DNA of 64,000 nt from contig NZ_JAUEQY010000039.1 of assembly GCF_030406325.1 (NCBI RefSeq), forward strand, positions 25,360 to 89,359. Reading direction: 5' to 3'. The position numbers and the translations under genes were made by a program. The DNA is from Actinomadura sp. DC4. Lineage in GTDB: Bacteria > Actinomycetota > Actinomycetes > Streptosporangiales > Streptosporangiaceae. The notes below the pieces were generated by a model. That model made no database searches and was not told where the DNA came from. It saw only the letters and a list, made by a program, of their open reading frames with translations. Of the stretch, positions 40,770-49,391 are shown one piece after another (positions within the stretch are counted from its first letter, which is position 1; the number at the start of each line of letters is the position of its first letter).

Positions 40770-42467
40770 TCAGCGGTCCACCTGGACGTTGACGAGCGCG
40801 GTGCGGCCGTCCCGTACGGCGGCCAGGGCCTCGGTCAGCGCCGTACGCAGCTCGCCGGGCGCGGTGACGGTCCGCCCGAACATGCCGAACGGCTCGACCA
40901 GGGCTGCGAGGTCGGGCTGGCCGCCCAGGTCGACGCCGTGGAACCGCCCGGTCCGCACGGCGGCGCCGTCGGGGTAGAAGCGGAGGTGGTTCAGCTTCAT
41001 CGAGCGGTACTGCCCGTTGTTGAACACGACGATGAGGAGCGGCAGCCCGAGCTGCTCGGAGGCGGCCAGCGACTGCACGATCGGGTTGTAGAGGAACGAC
41101 CCGTCGCCCACGACGAACGCGACCTCGCGCTCGCGCGCGGCCAGCTTCACCCCGAGCGCGACGCCGAGCCCCTGCCCGAGCCCGCCCTGGACGTAGGTGT
41201 AGCGGCCGGGGCGGTCGCTGTTCAGATGGCGCCGGACCGTACGGCTGTGCGTGATGGTCTCGTCCACCACCGTGGCGTCGGGGTCGAGGAGCTCGCGCAG
41301 GGTGGAGACGACCAGGACCGGGTCGATGCCGTCGGCGCGCGCGACGAGGGACTCCTCGTCCGACAGCCGCGCGGCCTCCCGCTTGTGCGCCTCGGCGAAC
41401 TCGGCGTGACGCGCGCCGACCAGCTCCGCGTCGACGCCGATCGCCGCGACCTCCTCGGCGAGCGCCCGCAGGGTCCGCGCGACGCCGCCCTCGAGGTAGG
41501 CGTCGGCGGTGAGCACCTGGTAGGCGATGTGCGGGCGGTGCGGCACCTCGTCCACCACGACGACGGTCGCGTCGCCGGGCTTGGCGCTGGGCGGGTACCA
41601 CGGCGCCCGGCAGCCGACCAGGAGGATCAGGTCGGCCTCGGCGGCCAGGCCCTCCGCGCGTTCGCCCTGGTGGAGGGGGTGGGTGCTGGGGAAGTTGGCG
41701 CAGACGGCCGACTGGGGCTCGACGACGGGGACGGCCAGCGACTCGGCCAGGCCGACCAGCGCGGCGAACGCCTCGGGGGCGCGCCCCGCCGACTCGGTGA
41801 CGATCAGCGGCCGCCGGCTGGCCGCCAGGAGCGCCGCCACCCGCTCCAGGTCGGGGCGCGCGGCCACGGTGCCGCCCGGCGGCGCCACGCTCGCCGTCCT
41901 CACCGGCGGGGTCCAGGGTTCGAGCAGGGCCTCGACCGGCACGTTGAGGTACACCGGGCCGGCCGGAGCGCGCTGGGCGATCTCCCCGGCGCGCACCACC
42001 ATCCCGTACACGGTGGAGGCGTCGGCGGCCTGGTTGGACCACTTCACGAACGGCGCGGCGATGGCCTGCGGACCGCCGACGATCGACAGGTTGCGATACC
42101 ACTGGGAGCCCGGGTCGACGGCGCCCTCTCCGTACGTGATCGACTCGGCCGAGCAGACGACCATCGGCGCCCCGCTGAGCAGCGCCCCGTGGATGCCGCA
42201 GGAGCCCTGCAGCAGCCCCGGGCCGGCGTGCAGCAGCACCATCTGCGGGCGGCCGGTGACCAGGGCGTAGCCGGTGGCCATCGCGACGGCGAGGGTCTCG
42301 TGGAGCAGGTCGAGGTAGAGCGGGCCCGCGGCCTCGTCGCGCTCCTGCCGGGCCATGGCCTCCCAGACGGGGGCCCACTCCGAGCCCGGCGAGGAGAAGA
42401 TCACCTCGACGCCCAGGGTCCGGCAGGCGGCGAGAACGGCCTCGCCGCCGTCGAGGGACGTCGTCAT
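40770..42467 (-). CDS. Thiamine-diphosphate-dependent enzyme (benzoylformate decarboxylase/acetolactate synthase-like)
   Basis: A 565-residue TPP enzyme. The proton-relay Glu57 is in LHETLAVAMATGYAL, and the cofactor motif runs from VGDGSFLYNPIVQSL to FNNGQYRSMK. Layout is PYR, central and PP domain. It resembles 2-oxo-acid decarboxylases and ALS-like proteins, and true acetolactate synthase FAD-contact blocks are not evident. The ATG overlaps the amidohydrolase stop (ATGA 42464-42467). A decarboxylation or C-C cleavage of a 2-oxo acid is likely. Confidence 0.82.
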   Translation of the reverse strand: MTTSLDGGEAVLAACRTLGVEVIFSSPGSEWAPVWEAMARQERDEAAGPLYLDLLHETLAVAMATGYALVTGRPQMVLLHAGPGLLQGSCGIHGALLSGAPMVVCSAESITYGEGAVDPGSQWYRNLSIVGGPQAIAAPFVKWSNQAADASTVYGMVVRAGEIAQRAPAGPVYLNVPVEALLEPWTPPVRTASVAPPGGTVAARPDLERVAALLAASRRPLIVTESAGRAPEAFAALVGLAESLAVPVVEPQSAVCANFPSTHPLHQGERAEGLAAEADLILLVGCRAPWYPPSAKPGDATVVVVDEVPHRPHIAYQVLTADAYLEGGVARTLRALAEEVAAIGVDAELVGARHAEFAEAHKREAARLSDEESLVARADGIDPVLVVSTLRELLDPDATVVDETITHSRTVRRHLNSDRPGRYTYVQGGLGQGLGVALGVKLAAREREVAFVVGDGSFLYNPIVQSLAASEQLGLPLLIVVFNNGQYRSMKLNHLRFYPDGAAVRTGRFHGVDLGGQPDLAALVEPFGMFGRTVTAPGELRTALTEALAAVRDGRTALVNVQVDR

Positions 42468-43345
42468 GACGCGGTCACGTCCGCCTGCGCGGGCAGCGGC
42501 CAGTCCAGGCACTCACAGATCCCGCGCCCCATCATCCACTCCAGTTCCCCGGGTGTGAAGGAGAAGTGCTTGGTGAACTGCTCGATGGTGTCCTTGTAGG
42601 TCAGCCCGTGGCCGGTCAGCCTCGTCAGGTCCGTGCCCCAGAAGCAGCGTTCGGGCCCCATCCTGTCCACCATCTCCCGGACGTATTTTTCGATGTTGAG
42701 GTTCGGGAAGGGGTGGGTGGAGTAGCCCGGGATCGCGGAGACCTTGACGTAGATGTTGGGGCGTTCGAACAGGTCGGCGGTCTCCTTCACCCAGTAGCCG
42801 ATGGAGTCGTCGACGCAGCGGGCCATGATTCCCATGTGGTCGATGATGATCCGCAGCCCGGGGTGCCGGTCGGCGATCGCGCCGAGCTCGGCCTTCCAGA
42901 TCGGGGCGTGCACCATCGTCTTGACGCCCAGCTCCTCGGCCAGCGGCCAGTACCAGTCGCAGGTGCCGTCGATCATCCAGTTGCGGTCGATCGGCCGGTG
43001 GAAGGTCAGCCGGGTGCCCTTGATGTGGGGGTTCTGCGCGAAGTCGCGCAGCATCGCCGCGCCCTCGGCCGGCTTGTTCTGCGGGACGCGGGCCATGATC
43101 CCGAACCGGCCGGGGTCGGCCTCGCACGCCTCCAGGGCGTAGTCGTTGCGGTCGCCCTCCCACGAGGGGGGCAGGATCAGCGCGCGGTCGACCCCGGCCT
43201 CGTCCATCAGGGTCATGCATTCCTCCCAGCTGAACGCCTCCTCGCGGTGGCCGTTCAGGCGGATCCGTTCGCGCGCGCCCGGCACCCAGGGACGGTCGGG
43301 CGTCTCTTCCCTCCAGATGTGCACCTGGGAGTCGACGATGAACAT
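42464..43345 (-). CDS. Amidohydrolase_2 family metal-dependent hydrolase
   Basis: A 293-residue TIM-barrel amidohydrolase of the ACMSD/TIM-barrel lactonase group: VDSQVHIW at the start, HRPID, TMVHAPIW, IIIDHMGIMARC and WGTDLTRL, which supply histidines and the metal Asp. Family reactions include decarboxylation and lactone hydrolysis of aromatic breakdown products. GAAGGAG precedes ATG 43345. It is 26 nt downstream of the LhgO-like gene and coupled to the TPP gene. Confidence 0.85.
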   Translation of the reverse strand: MFIVDSQVHIWREETPDRPWVPGARERIRLNGHREEAFSWEECMTLMDEAGVDRALILPPSWEGDRNDYALEACEADPGRFGIMARVPQNKPAEGAAMLRDFAQNPHIKGTRLTFHRPIDRNWMIDGTCDWYWPLAEELGVKTMVHAPIWKAELGAIADRHPGLRIIIDHMGIMARCVDDSIGYWVKETADLFERPNIYVKVSAIPGYSTHPFPNLNIEKYVREMVDRMGPERCFWGTDLTRLTGHGLTYKDTIEQFTKHFSFTPGELEWMMGRGICECLDWPLPAQADVTAS

Positions 43346-43371
43346 GGGTGTCTCCTTCGTTCGTTCGCTGG

Positions 43372-44547
43372 TCAGTCGAGTGCCGCGATGATGTGGTCGG
43401 CGATGGCCAGGGCGGAGGTCGCCGCGGGAGAGGGGGCGTTGCGGACGCTGACGACCGGGCCGACGTGCCGGATCGAGAAGTCGTCCACGAGCGTCCCGTC
43501 GCGGCCGACGGCCTGGGCGCGCACTCCGGCCGGCGCCGGCACGACGTCGTCCACGGACAGCTCGGGCAGGTAGTCGCGGGCCTGGGCGATGAACCGCCGC
43601 CTCGACACCGACGTACGCGCCTCCTGGAGGCCGGCGCGCCAGTGCGCGCGGGCGAGGCGGCGGAACCCCGGCCACCGGAGGGTCTCGCGCAGGTCGGCGA
43701 GGTCGACGTCGCGGCGGCGGTACCCCTCGCGCGCGGTGGCCAGGACGGCGTTGGGGCCGATGTCGACGCTTCCGTCCACGCGGGGGGTGAAGTGCACGCC
43801 CAGGAAGGGGTACGCCGGGTCGGGTACGGGGTAGACGAGGCCGTTGACCAGGTGTGCGCGGTGCGGGGTGAGCCGGTAGTACTCCCCGCGGAACGGCACG
43901 ATGGCCGGCGACGGGCCGTCCCCGGCGAGCGCGGCGACGCGGTCGGCCTGCAGCCCGGCGCAGGTGACCAGGCGGCCGACCGTGGTGCTTCCGCCGGCCG
44001 TGTGGACGACGACCTTCGAGCCGGACCGCTCGATCCCGGTCACCTCGTGCCCGAGGAGCAGCCGCCCGCCGCCCGCCCGTACCTCCTGCGCCAGGGCGCG
44101 GGCGATCATCGGGTAGTCGACGATGGCGGTCGTCGGAGAGTGCAGCGCGGCGAAGCCCCGTACGTGCGGCTCGATCTCCGTCAGCTCGTCGCCGTCCAGC
44201 CACCGCAGGCCGGGCACCCCGGCCGCCTCCGCCCGGGCCTCGATGGCGCGCAGCAGCCGCGCCTCGTCCGCCGTACGGGCGACGATGACCTTGCCGATCT
44301 CGTCGTAGGGCAGGTCGTGCTCGGCGCAGAACGCCTTCAGCCGCCGCCCGCCGTCGCGGCAGAGGCGGCTCTTCAGCGAGCCGGGCGGATAGTAGACGCC
44401 GGCGTGGACGACCCCGGAGTTGTGCCCCGTCTGGTGCCGCGCGACGTCGTCCTCCTTCTCGAAGACCGTGACCTCGTGCTCCTGTGCGGCCAGCCGCCGG
44501 GCGACCGAGAGGCCGACGATCCCCGCGCCGATGACCCCGACTCTCAT
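43372..44547 (-). CDS. lhgO: L-2-hydroxyglutarate oxidase-like FAD enzyme
   Basis: A 391-residue DAO-family flavoprotein with N-terminal IGAGIVGLSVARRLA, the LhgO block HQTGHNSGVVHAGVYYPPGSLKSRLC (about 38-63), GEYYRLTP and the long FLGVHFTPRVDGSVDIGPNAVLA segment. All match L-2-hydroxyglutarate oxidase. The enzyme oxidises L-2-hydroxyglutarate to 2-oxoglutarate with quinone as acceptor; in this operon a related 2-hydroxy acid could be the substrate. It starts 7 nt from the aldehyde dehydrogenase stop. Confidence 0.85.
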   Translation of the reverse strand: MRVGVIGAGIVGLSVARRLAAQEHEVTVFEKEDDVARHQTGHNSGVVHAGVYYPPGSLKSRLCRDGGRRLKAFCAEHDLPYDEIGKVIVARTADEARLLRAIEARAEAAGVPGLRWLDGDELTEIEPHVRGFAALHSPTTAIVDYPMIARALAQEVRAGGGRLLLGHEVTGIERSGSKVVVHTAGGSTTVGRLVTCAGLQADRVAALAGDGPSPAIVPFRGEYYRLTPHRAHLVNGLVYPVPDPAYPFLGVHFTPRVDGSVDIGPNAVLATAREGYRRRDVDLADLRETLRWPGFRRLARAHWRAGLQEARTSVSRRRFIAQARDYLPELSVDDVVPAPAGVRAQAVGRDGTLVDDFSIRHVGPVVSVRNAPSPAATSALAIADHIIAALD

Positions 44548-44554
44548 GGGCGCC

Positions 44555-46012
44555 TCAGTCCTGGTAGCCGATGGAGACGGTCTTGACCCGGGTGTAGAAC
44601 CGCAGTCCTTCGCGGCCCTGCTCCTTGAAGGGCGAGCCGGAGTCGCGGAAACCGCCGAACGGCAGGTGCACGTCCCAGCCGGTCGTCGGCAGGTTCACCG
44701 CGACCTGCCCGGCCGTGACCCGGTCGGCGAACTCGTGGGCGTGGCCCAGGTCGCGGGAGTAGACGGCGGCGGCCAGGCCGTACGCCGAGTCGTCGGCCGC
44801 CGCGAGCGCCGCCTCGAAGCCGTCCACGACGAGGACGACGACGACCGGCCCGAAGACCTCCTCCCGCCAGATCGTCACGGCCGCGGGATCCTCGATCTCC
44901 AGGACGGCGGGCGTGAGGAAGCAGCCGTTGACGTGCTCGTCGAGCGCCTCGCCGCCGGTGTGCAGCGTCGCCCCCTCCCTGACCGCCCGCTCCAGGCCGG
45001 CGCGGACGGAGTCGCGGTGGCGCATGCTGACGAGCGGCCCGACGTCGGTCGCGGGGTCGGCGCCCGGCCCGAGGCGCGCGGCCCTGGCCCGCGCGGTCAG
45101 CGCCGCGACGAACTCCCCGGCGACCGCGCGCTCCACCACGACCCGGCTCGTCGCGGTGCACCGCTGCCCGGCCTGGCCGAACGAGGCCGCCGCGACGGCG
45201 TCCACGGCGAGGCCGAGGTCGGCGTCGGCGAGCACGACCGAGGCGTTCTTGCCGCCCATCTCGGTCTGCAGCCGTACGTTCGTGTCGCCGAGCTCGCGGC
45301 GTAGCCGTCTCCCGACCGGGGTGCTGCCGGTGAAGGTCAGCGCGTCGAGGCGCTCGTCGCGCAGCAGCGGCCCGGAGATCTCCTGCGACGACCCGATCGC
45401 GGTGCCGAGGACGCCGGCGGGCAGGCCCGCGTCGTCCAGCGCGCGGGCGAGATGGAGCGCCACGACCGGGGTGTCGAGCGCGGGCTTGAGGATCACCGCG
45501 TTGCCCGCGAACAGCGCCGGGGCGAGCTTGCGCGCCGGCGTGAGCAGCGGATCGTTCCAGGGGGTGATGGCCAGGACGACGCCGACCGGCTCGGTCCGCG
45601 CGCTCGTCTCGGTACGGGCGCGGGCGTCGTGGAGCAGCTCGCCGTACGGGAGGCGCGCCAGCGAGGCGTAGAACTCGAAGAGGTCCGCGGACTTGGCGAC
45701 CTCGCCGTCGGCCTCGGCCCGGGTCTTTCCCATCTCCGCGACGAGGTCGGCGGCGATCGCGTCCGCGCGCTCGCGCAGCAGGGCGGCGGTCCGGCGCAGG
45801 ATCGCGGCGCGCTCCAGCGCGGGTGTGCGGCGCCAGGTCCGTACGGCGTCCACGGCACGCTCGTACAGCTCGGGAACGTCGGCCGCCCGCATCGCCGGCA
45901 CCCGGGCCACGATCCGCCGTACGTCGGCGGGGTCGGTGACGTCGAGCGCGCGGCCGTCCTCCGGAGCGCGCCATTCGCCGCCGACCAGGCGATGCAGTGT
46001 GGGTATCGACAT
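44555..46012 (-). CDS. Aldehyde dehydrogenase
   Basis: A 485-residue NAD(P)-aldehyde dehydrogenase with FTGSTPVGRRLRREL, Glu in TEMGGKNASVV and catalytic Cys in FGQAGQRCTATSRVVV. It resembles benzaldehyde/alpha-ketoglutaric semialdehyde dehydrogenases. ATG 46012 has GGAAGG 8 nt upstream; GTG 46033 would add seven residues without a ribosome site. It is the first gene of the five-gene operon down to 39681. Confidence 0.87.
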   Translation of the reverse strand: MSIPTLHRLVGGEWRAPEDGRALDVTDPADVRRIVARVPAMRAADVPELYERAVDAVRTWRRTPALERAAILRRTAALLRERADAIAADLVAEMGKTRAEADGEVAKSADLFEFYASLARLPYGELLHDARARTETSARTEPVGVVLAITPWNDPLLTPARKLAPALFAGNAVILKPALDTPVVALHLARALDDAGLPAGVLGTAIGSSQEISGPLLRDERLDALTFTGSTPVGRRLRRELGDTNVRLQTEMGGKNASVVLADADLGLAVDAVAAASFGQAGQRCTATSRVVVERAVAGEFVAALTARARAARLGPGADPATDVGPLVSMRHRDSVRAGLERAVREGATLHTGGEALDEHVNGCFLTPAVLEIEDPAAVTIWREEVFGPVVVVLVVDGFEAALAAADDSAYGLAAAVYSRDLGHAHEFADRVTAGQVAVNLPTTGWDVHLPFGGFRDSGSPFKEQGREGLRFYTRVKTVSIGYQD

Positions 46013-46179
46013 TCGGCAACCTTCCACGGACACGACGGGCAGACGCGGTCGATGCTAGGAACGCGGACGTGCTCGCCGAAAGACCGAAACAGGCAACCTA
46101 AGGTCCACATCCGGTGCGTTGCCCGCGGCGGGCGCGTCACGCCACGATGAGCTTCCCGTTCTCTGCCCGGAGGTCTTCC

Positions 46180-46815
46180 GTGTCATTCGCCGTCATCGTC
46201 CACTACCGCGCCCAACCCGGTCAGGAGCGGCGCGTGCGCGAGGCCCTGACGCGGATGATCGCCCCCAGCCGTGCGGAGCCCGGCAACCTTCTCTACGAGG
46301 TGTGCGCCGATCCATCGGATTCGGCGGCTTTTTCTCTCTATGAGAGATATATCGACGGGGACGCCTTCACGGCCCATGCCGAATCACCGCATTTCGCGCG
46401 GTGGTTGAAGGGTGAGGTCCTCCCCTGTCTCGTGGAACGGGAGCGGCACGACCTCACCGCCATCGAGCCTGAGCCCGTGTCCCCGGCGGCCGTCAGCACC
46501 GCGTCCGTCCGTACCGACCGGCCGGGCCGCTACGGCAAGCAGCTGGTGTCACACCTGAGCCGCCGCACGACGGGCGAGTGGGCCGAGGAGTCGGCGACGG
46601 GCCGCATCGACTTCACCGACGGCCGTGCCGACCTGTCCTGCGGCGAGAACACCCTCCAACTCCGCGTCGAGACGACGCCCGAGCACCAGGAACGCCTGGA
46701 GAGCGTGGTCGGCCGCCACCTCGTACGCTTCGGCGCCCGCGACGAGCTGGTCGTCCGCTGGACCCGCGCCGACGGCACCCCGGGCACCGAACAACGCAAC
46801 GAGGCCGACGAGTAG
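46180..46815 (+). CDS. ABM-DUF2218 fusion protein
   Basis: A 211-residue two-domain protein. Residues about 1-95 are an antibiotic-biosynthesis monooxygenase-like (ABM) ferredoxin fold: FAVIVHYRAQPGQERRVREAL and LYEVCADPSDSAAFSLYERYIDGDAF. Residues about 108-205 are DUF2218: TDRPGRYGKQLVSHLSRRTT, then GRIDFTDGRADLSC and VVGRHLVRFGARDELVVRW. The GTG start follows a CGGAGG box (46168-46173). It is divergent from the aldehyde dehydrogenase and ends 3 bp from the convergent XRE gene. Many relatives carry only one of the domains. Confidence 0.8.
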   Translation: MSFAVIVHYRAQPGQERRVREALTRMIAPSRAEPGNLLYEVCADPSDSAAFSLYERYIDGDAFTAHAESPHFARWLKGEVLPCLVERERHDLTAIEPEPVSPAAVSTASVRTDRPGRYGKQLVSHLSRRTTGEWAEESATGRIDFTDGRADLSCGENTLQLRVETTPEHQERLESVVGRHLVRFGARDELVVRWTRADGTPGTEQRNEADE

Positions 46816-46818
46816 GGC

Positions 46819-48063
46819 CTACAGCTCCCGGAGGACGCGGACGAGGACGCGGCGGGCGGTGTCGGCCGGCTCGGCGTCGATGCGCAGCCGTGCCATGGCC
46901 GCGCTGTAGCGGTCGATGTCCTCGAGCCTGTCCAGGTACAGGGCGCTCGTGAGCTGGTCCTGGTGGACGACGTCGGGAAGACGAGGGTCGGGGAAGCGCA
47001 GGATGTTGAACGGACCGGCCGCGAACGCGTGGCCGCCCCGTTCGAACGGCAACACCTGAAGCGTGACGTGGGGCAACTCGATGAGGTCGAGCAGGTGCCG
47101 GAGCTGTGCGCGCAGCGCGGCCCGGCCTGCGAACGGGCGGCGAAGCGCCATCTCGTCCACCACGGCCCAGAAGTGCGGTGGGTCGTCCCGATGCAGCAAC
47201 GCCTGACGTCGCGTCTGTACCTCGACCCGGCGTTCGAGCTCGTCCGCAGGAACGCCGGGATCACCGAGCATGATGACCGCACGGGCGTAGAAGTCGGTCT
47301 GGAGGAGCGCGGGAACGAGCTGCTCCCCGTAGGCGCTGATGAGGGACGCCGCCCCCTCCAGTCCCGTGTAGCGGTCGAACCAGACCGGCAGGTCGTCGTT
47401 GCGCTTGTGCCACCAGCCCGGTTTGTTCGCCTTGAGCGCCAGGGCCAGCAGCGACCGCCGCTCGGCCTGGTCGATGACGCCGTACAGGGTGAGCAGGTCG
47501 GCGATGTCGTCCCGCCTCAGCTCTTCTTGACCCACCTCGATCCGGTCGAGCTTGTCATGGGTGGCGTCGATCGCGATGGCGGCCTCCTCGCAGCCGATCC
47601 GCCGCATCGTGCGGAGCCGGCGAAGCTCGGATCCCAAGACGATGCGAAGCACCGTCGTGCCGCCTGTCAGTGGCCAGGGCGAGGCGACGGCGCTCTCGTC
47701 CGCAGTCAGCTCACCGGGAACGAAGCCCGTCGGCTCCTCCCACCGGCCGTGGGCGGCGCGCCGGGTGGAGCCGAGTTCGTCGGCGATGCGGCGGGCGGTG
47801 CGGAGGAGGCCTGTGGCGTACCGGACGCCGAGGACGAGCCGGCTGAGCGGCCGGCCCTCGGTCTCGTGCAGGGCGGCGTGCAGCTCCGCGGCCCACTCCT
47901 CATAGAGGTCGTCGCGGCCCTCGGCGGGCAGGCGGCGGCGGGCCAGGCGCAGGACTGATCCGGGCAGGGCGTCGATGAGCCCCTCGGTCTCCTTCGTCAG
48001 CAGGCCCGTGAGCACCCCGGCGGCGATCGCGCCCAGGACGCCGAGGATCACGGCCGCGCTCAT
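46819..48063 (-). CDS. Membrane-anchor / XRE-DUF5753 regulator fusion
   Basis: A continuous 414-residue frame. Residues 1-100 hold a hydrophobic helix (AAVILGVLGAIAAGVLTGLL) and an amphipathic region with DDLYEEWAAELHAAL, like small membrane proteins encoded next to PadR genes. Residues about 135-414 are a Scr1/DUF5753-type XRE regulator: VLGSELRRLRTMRRIGCEEAAI, PGWWHKRNDDLPVWFDRYTGLEGAA and FAAGPFNILRFPD. The start overlaps the padR stop (ATGA 48060-48063). The XRE part could also start separately at a GTG near 47653 behind AGGCGG. No DUF397 partner gene is adjacent. Confidence 0.72.
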   Translation of the reverse strand: MSAAVILGVLGAIAAGVLTGLLTKETEGLIDALPGSVLRLARRRLPAEGRDDLYEEWAAELHAALHETEGRPLSRLVLGVRYATGLLRTARRIADELGSTRRAAHGRWEEPTGFVPGELTADESAVASPWPLTGGTTVLRIVLGSELRRLRTMRRIGCEEAAIAIDATHDKLDRIEVGQEELRRDDIADLLTLYGVIDQAERRSLLALALKANKPGWWHKRNDDLPVWFDRYTGLEGAASLISAYGEQLVPALLQTDFYARAVIMLGDPGVPADELERRVEVQTRRQALLHRDDPPHFWAVVDEMALRRPFAGRAALRAQLRHLLDLIELPHVTLQVLPFERGGHAFAAGPFNILRFPDPRLPDVVHQDQLTSALYLDRLEDIDRYSAAMARLRIDAEPADTARRVLVRVLREL

Positions 48064-48380
48064 GCCGTCCCGCCCTTCGGCTGCCGCAGGCCGCGCGGGA
48101 GCTCGGCCGGTGGGCGGAACCGCTCGGAGAGAGCCGCCAGCTCGACGCGCGCCGTGGCCAGGCCGTCCGGTGTCAGCGCGTAGTAGCGCCGCGCCGGCCG
48201 TCCCTCCGCCACCGGGTCGATCTCCTCGCGCTCGGAGCGGAGCCAGCCGGCCCGCTCGAGGCGGGCCAGCACCGGGTAGAGCGAGCCGGAGGGCAGGCCG
48301 GTCGCCTTCATCAGCTCCAGCCCGTAGCAGGGGGTGCCCGGGTCGTCGAGGAACACCCGGAGCACCTTCGCCACGGTCAT
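48060..48380 (-). CDS. PadR-family transcriptional regulator
   Basis: A 106-residue PadR protein: short N-terminal helix, winged HTH with TPCYGLELMKATGLPSGSLYPVLARLERAGWL, and the wing SEREEIDPVAEGRPARRYYALTPDG. Only a short C-terminal helix follows (PadR-s1 group). ATG 48380 is chosen for its GAAGGTG site; GTG 48386 and 48392 are alternatives. It is coupled to the membrane-anchor/XRE gene and divergent from the MerR gene. Confidence 0.85.
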   Translation of the reverse strand: MTVAKVLRVFLDDPGTPCYGLELMKATGLPSGSLYPVLARLERAGWLRSEREEIDPVAEGRPARRYYALTPDGLATARVELAALSERFRPPAELPRGLRQPKGGTA

Positions 48381-48481
48381 GGTCACCTTCACAGGCCCGG
48401 AGCATAGCAGTTTCTCTACATAGGGTCGCCGCGCCGGTAGCATCCGTACGTACGGCTGTTCCCGGCGACAGATGCGGTGGC

Positions 48482-49312
48482 ATGTCTGTTTTCAGAATCG
48501 ATGAGCTCGCCCATGCCGGCGGTTCGACGGTGCGGAACGTACGGGCGTACCAGGACCGCGGGCTGCTTCCGCCGCCTCGCCTGCAGGGGCGGGTCGGGCT
48601 GTACGACGAGTCCCACCTGGCACGGCTGCGGCTCATCGGCCAGCTTCTCGGCCGCGGCTACACCCTGGGCACCATCGCCGAGCTGATCTCGGCGTGGGAA
48701 CGGGGCCGCGACCTCGGCGACCTGCTCGGCCTGGAGAAGGTCCTCACCGACCCGTGGTCCGACGAGATCCCCGGCCGGATCGACACCGCCGAGCTCATCC
48801 GGATCTTCGCCATCGACCCCGAGGCCGACGACTTCGCCGCGATGCTGCGCATGGCCGAGGAGCACGGGTTCCTGGAGGCCGAGAGCGGCGGCCGGTTCAA
48901 GGTGCCCAGCCCTCGGTTGTTGCAGGTCGGCGCCGAACTTGTGGCGGCCGGGATACCGTTGCCCGCCGTCTTCGAGATCGCCGGCCGGATCCGGGAGGAC
49001 TGCGCCGTGATCGCGCGGCGCTTCGTCGGCCTGGCCCGCGAGCACGGCAACCTCTCCGCCGAGGGACTGCACAGCCGGGAGGAGATCTCCGAGGCGGCCA
49101 GGTTCGTCCAGCGGCTGCGCCCGCTCGCGCAACTCGCCGTCGAGGGGCTGCTCGCCCGGTGCATGGAGGCCGAGGTACGGACCGCGCTCGGCGACCAGCT
49201 CGCCGCGGCCGTGGCCCGCGACGACCCGCCGGAGGAGACGGACCGCCTCAGCGCTCCTCGGAGTCATCGGGCGGATGACGGCGGCGGTCGCGCCAGACCA
49301 CCACGACGATGA
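48482..49312 (+). CDS. MerR-family transcriptional regulator
   Basis: A 276-residue regulator with an N-terminal MerR winged helix (VFRIDELAHAGGSTVRNVRAYQDRGLLPPP, then VGLYDESHLARLRLIGQLLGRGYTLGTIAEL, about 1-75) and a long C-terminal helical domain of unknown ligand, longer than metal-sensing MerR proteins. It is divergent from padR with 101 bp between. Its last 65 bp overlap the end of the convergent small membrane-protein gene at 49248-49391. Confidence 0.85.
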   Translation: MSVFRIDELAHAGGSTVRNVRAYQDRGLLPPPRLQGRVGLYDESHLARLRLIGQLLGRGYTLGTIAELISAWERGRDLGDLLGLEKVLTDPWSDEIPGRIDTAELIRIFAIDPEADDFAAMLRMAEEHGFLEAESGGRFKVPSPRLLQVGAELVAAGIPLPAVFEIAGRIREDCAVIARRFVGLAREHGNLSAEGLHSREEISEAARFVQRLRPLAQLAVEGLLARCMEAEVRTALGDQLAAAVARDDPPEETDRLSAPRSHRADDGGGRARPPRR

Positions 49313-49391
49313 CCGCGACCACGACGATCGTCGGCAGGAAGAACGGGATCGCGGTGACCGCCGAGTGGGACGCGAGCGGCCCCGCGGTCAC
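49248..49391 (-). CDS. Small single-helix membrane protein (47 aa)
   Basis: VTAGPLASHSAVTAIPFF is followed by a strongly hydrophobic run (LPTIVVVAVIVVVVW) and then a basic, acidic tail RDRRRHPPDDSEER, so one transmembrane segment with a cytoplasmic tail is predicted. The GTG start overlaps the stop of the large membrane protein gene (GTGA 49388-49391), which supports translation. It overlaps the 3' end of the MerR gene on the other strand. Homology and role are unknown. Confidence 0.6.
   Translation of the reverse strand: MTAGPLASHSAVTAIPFFLPTIVVVAVIVVVVWRDRRRHPPDDSEER

Noticed and set aside
47653..47760. Separate gene start for the XRE regulator inside the fused frame
   Set aside because: A GTG with an AGGCGG box exists, but there is no stop in between, so the single-frame fusion is listed as the primary model and the internal start only as an alternative.
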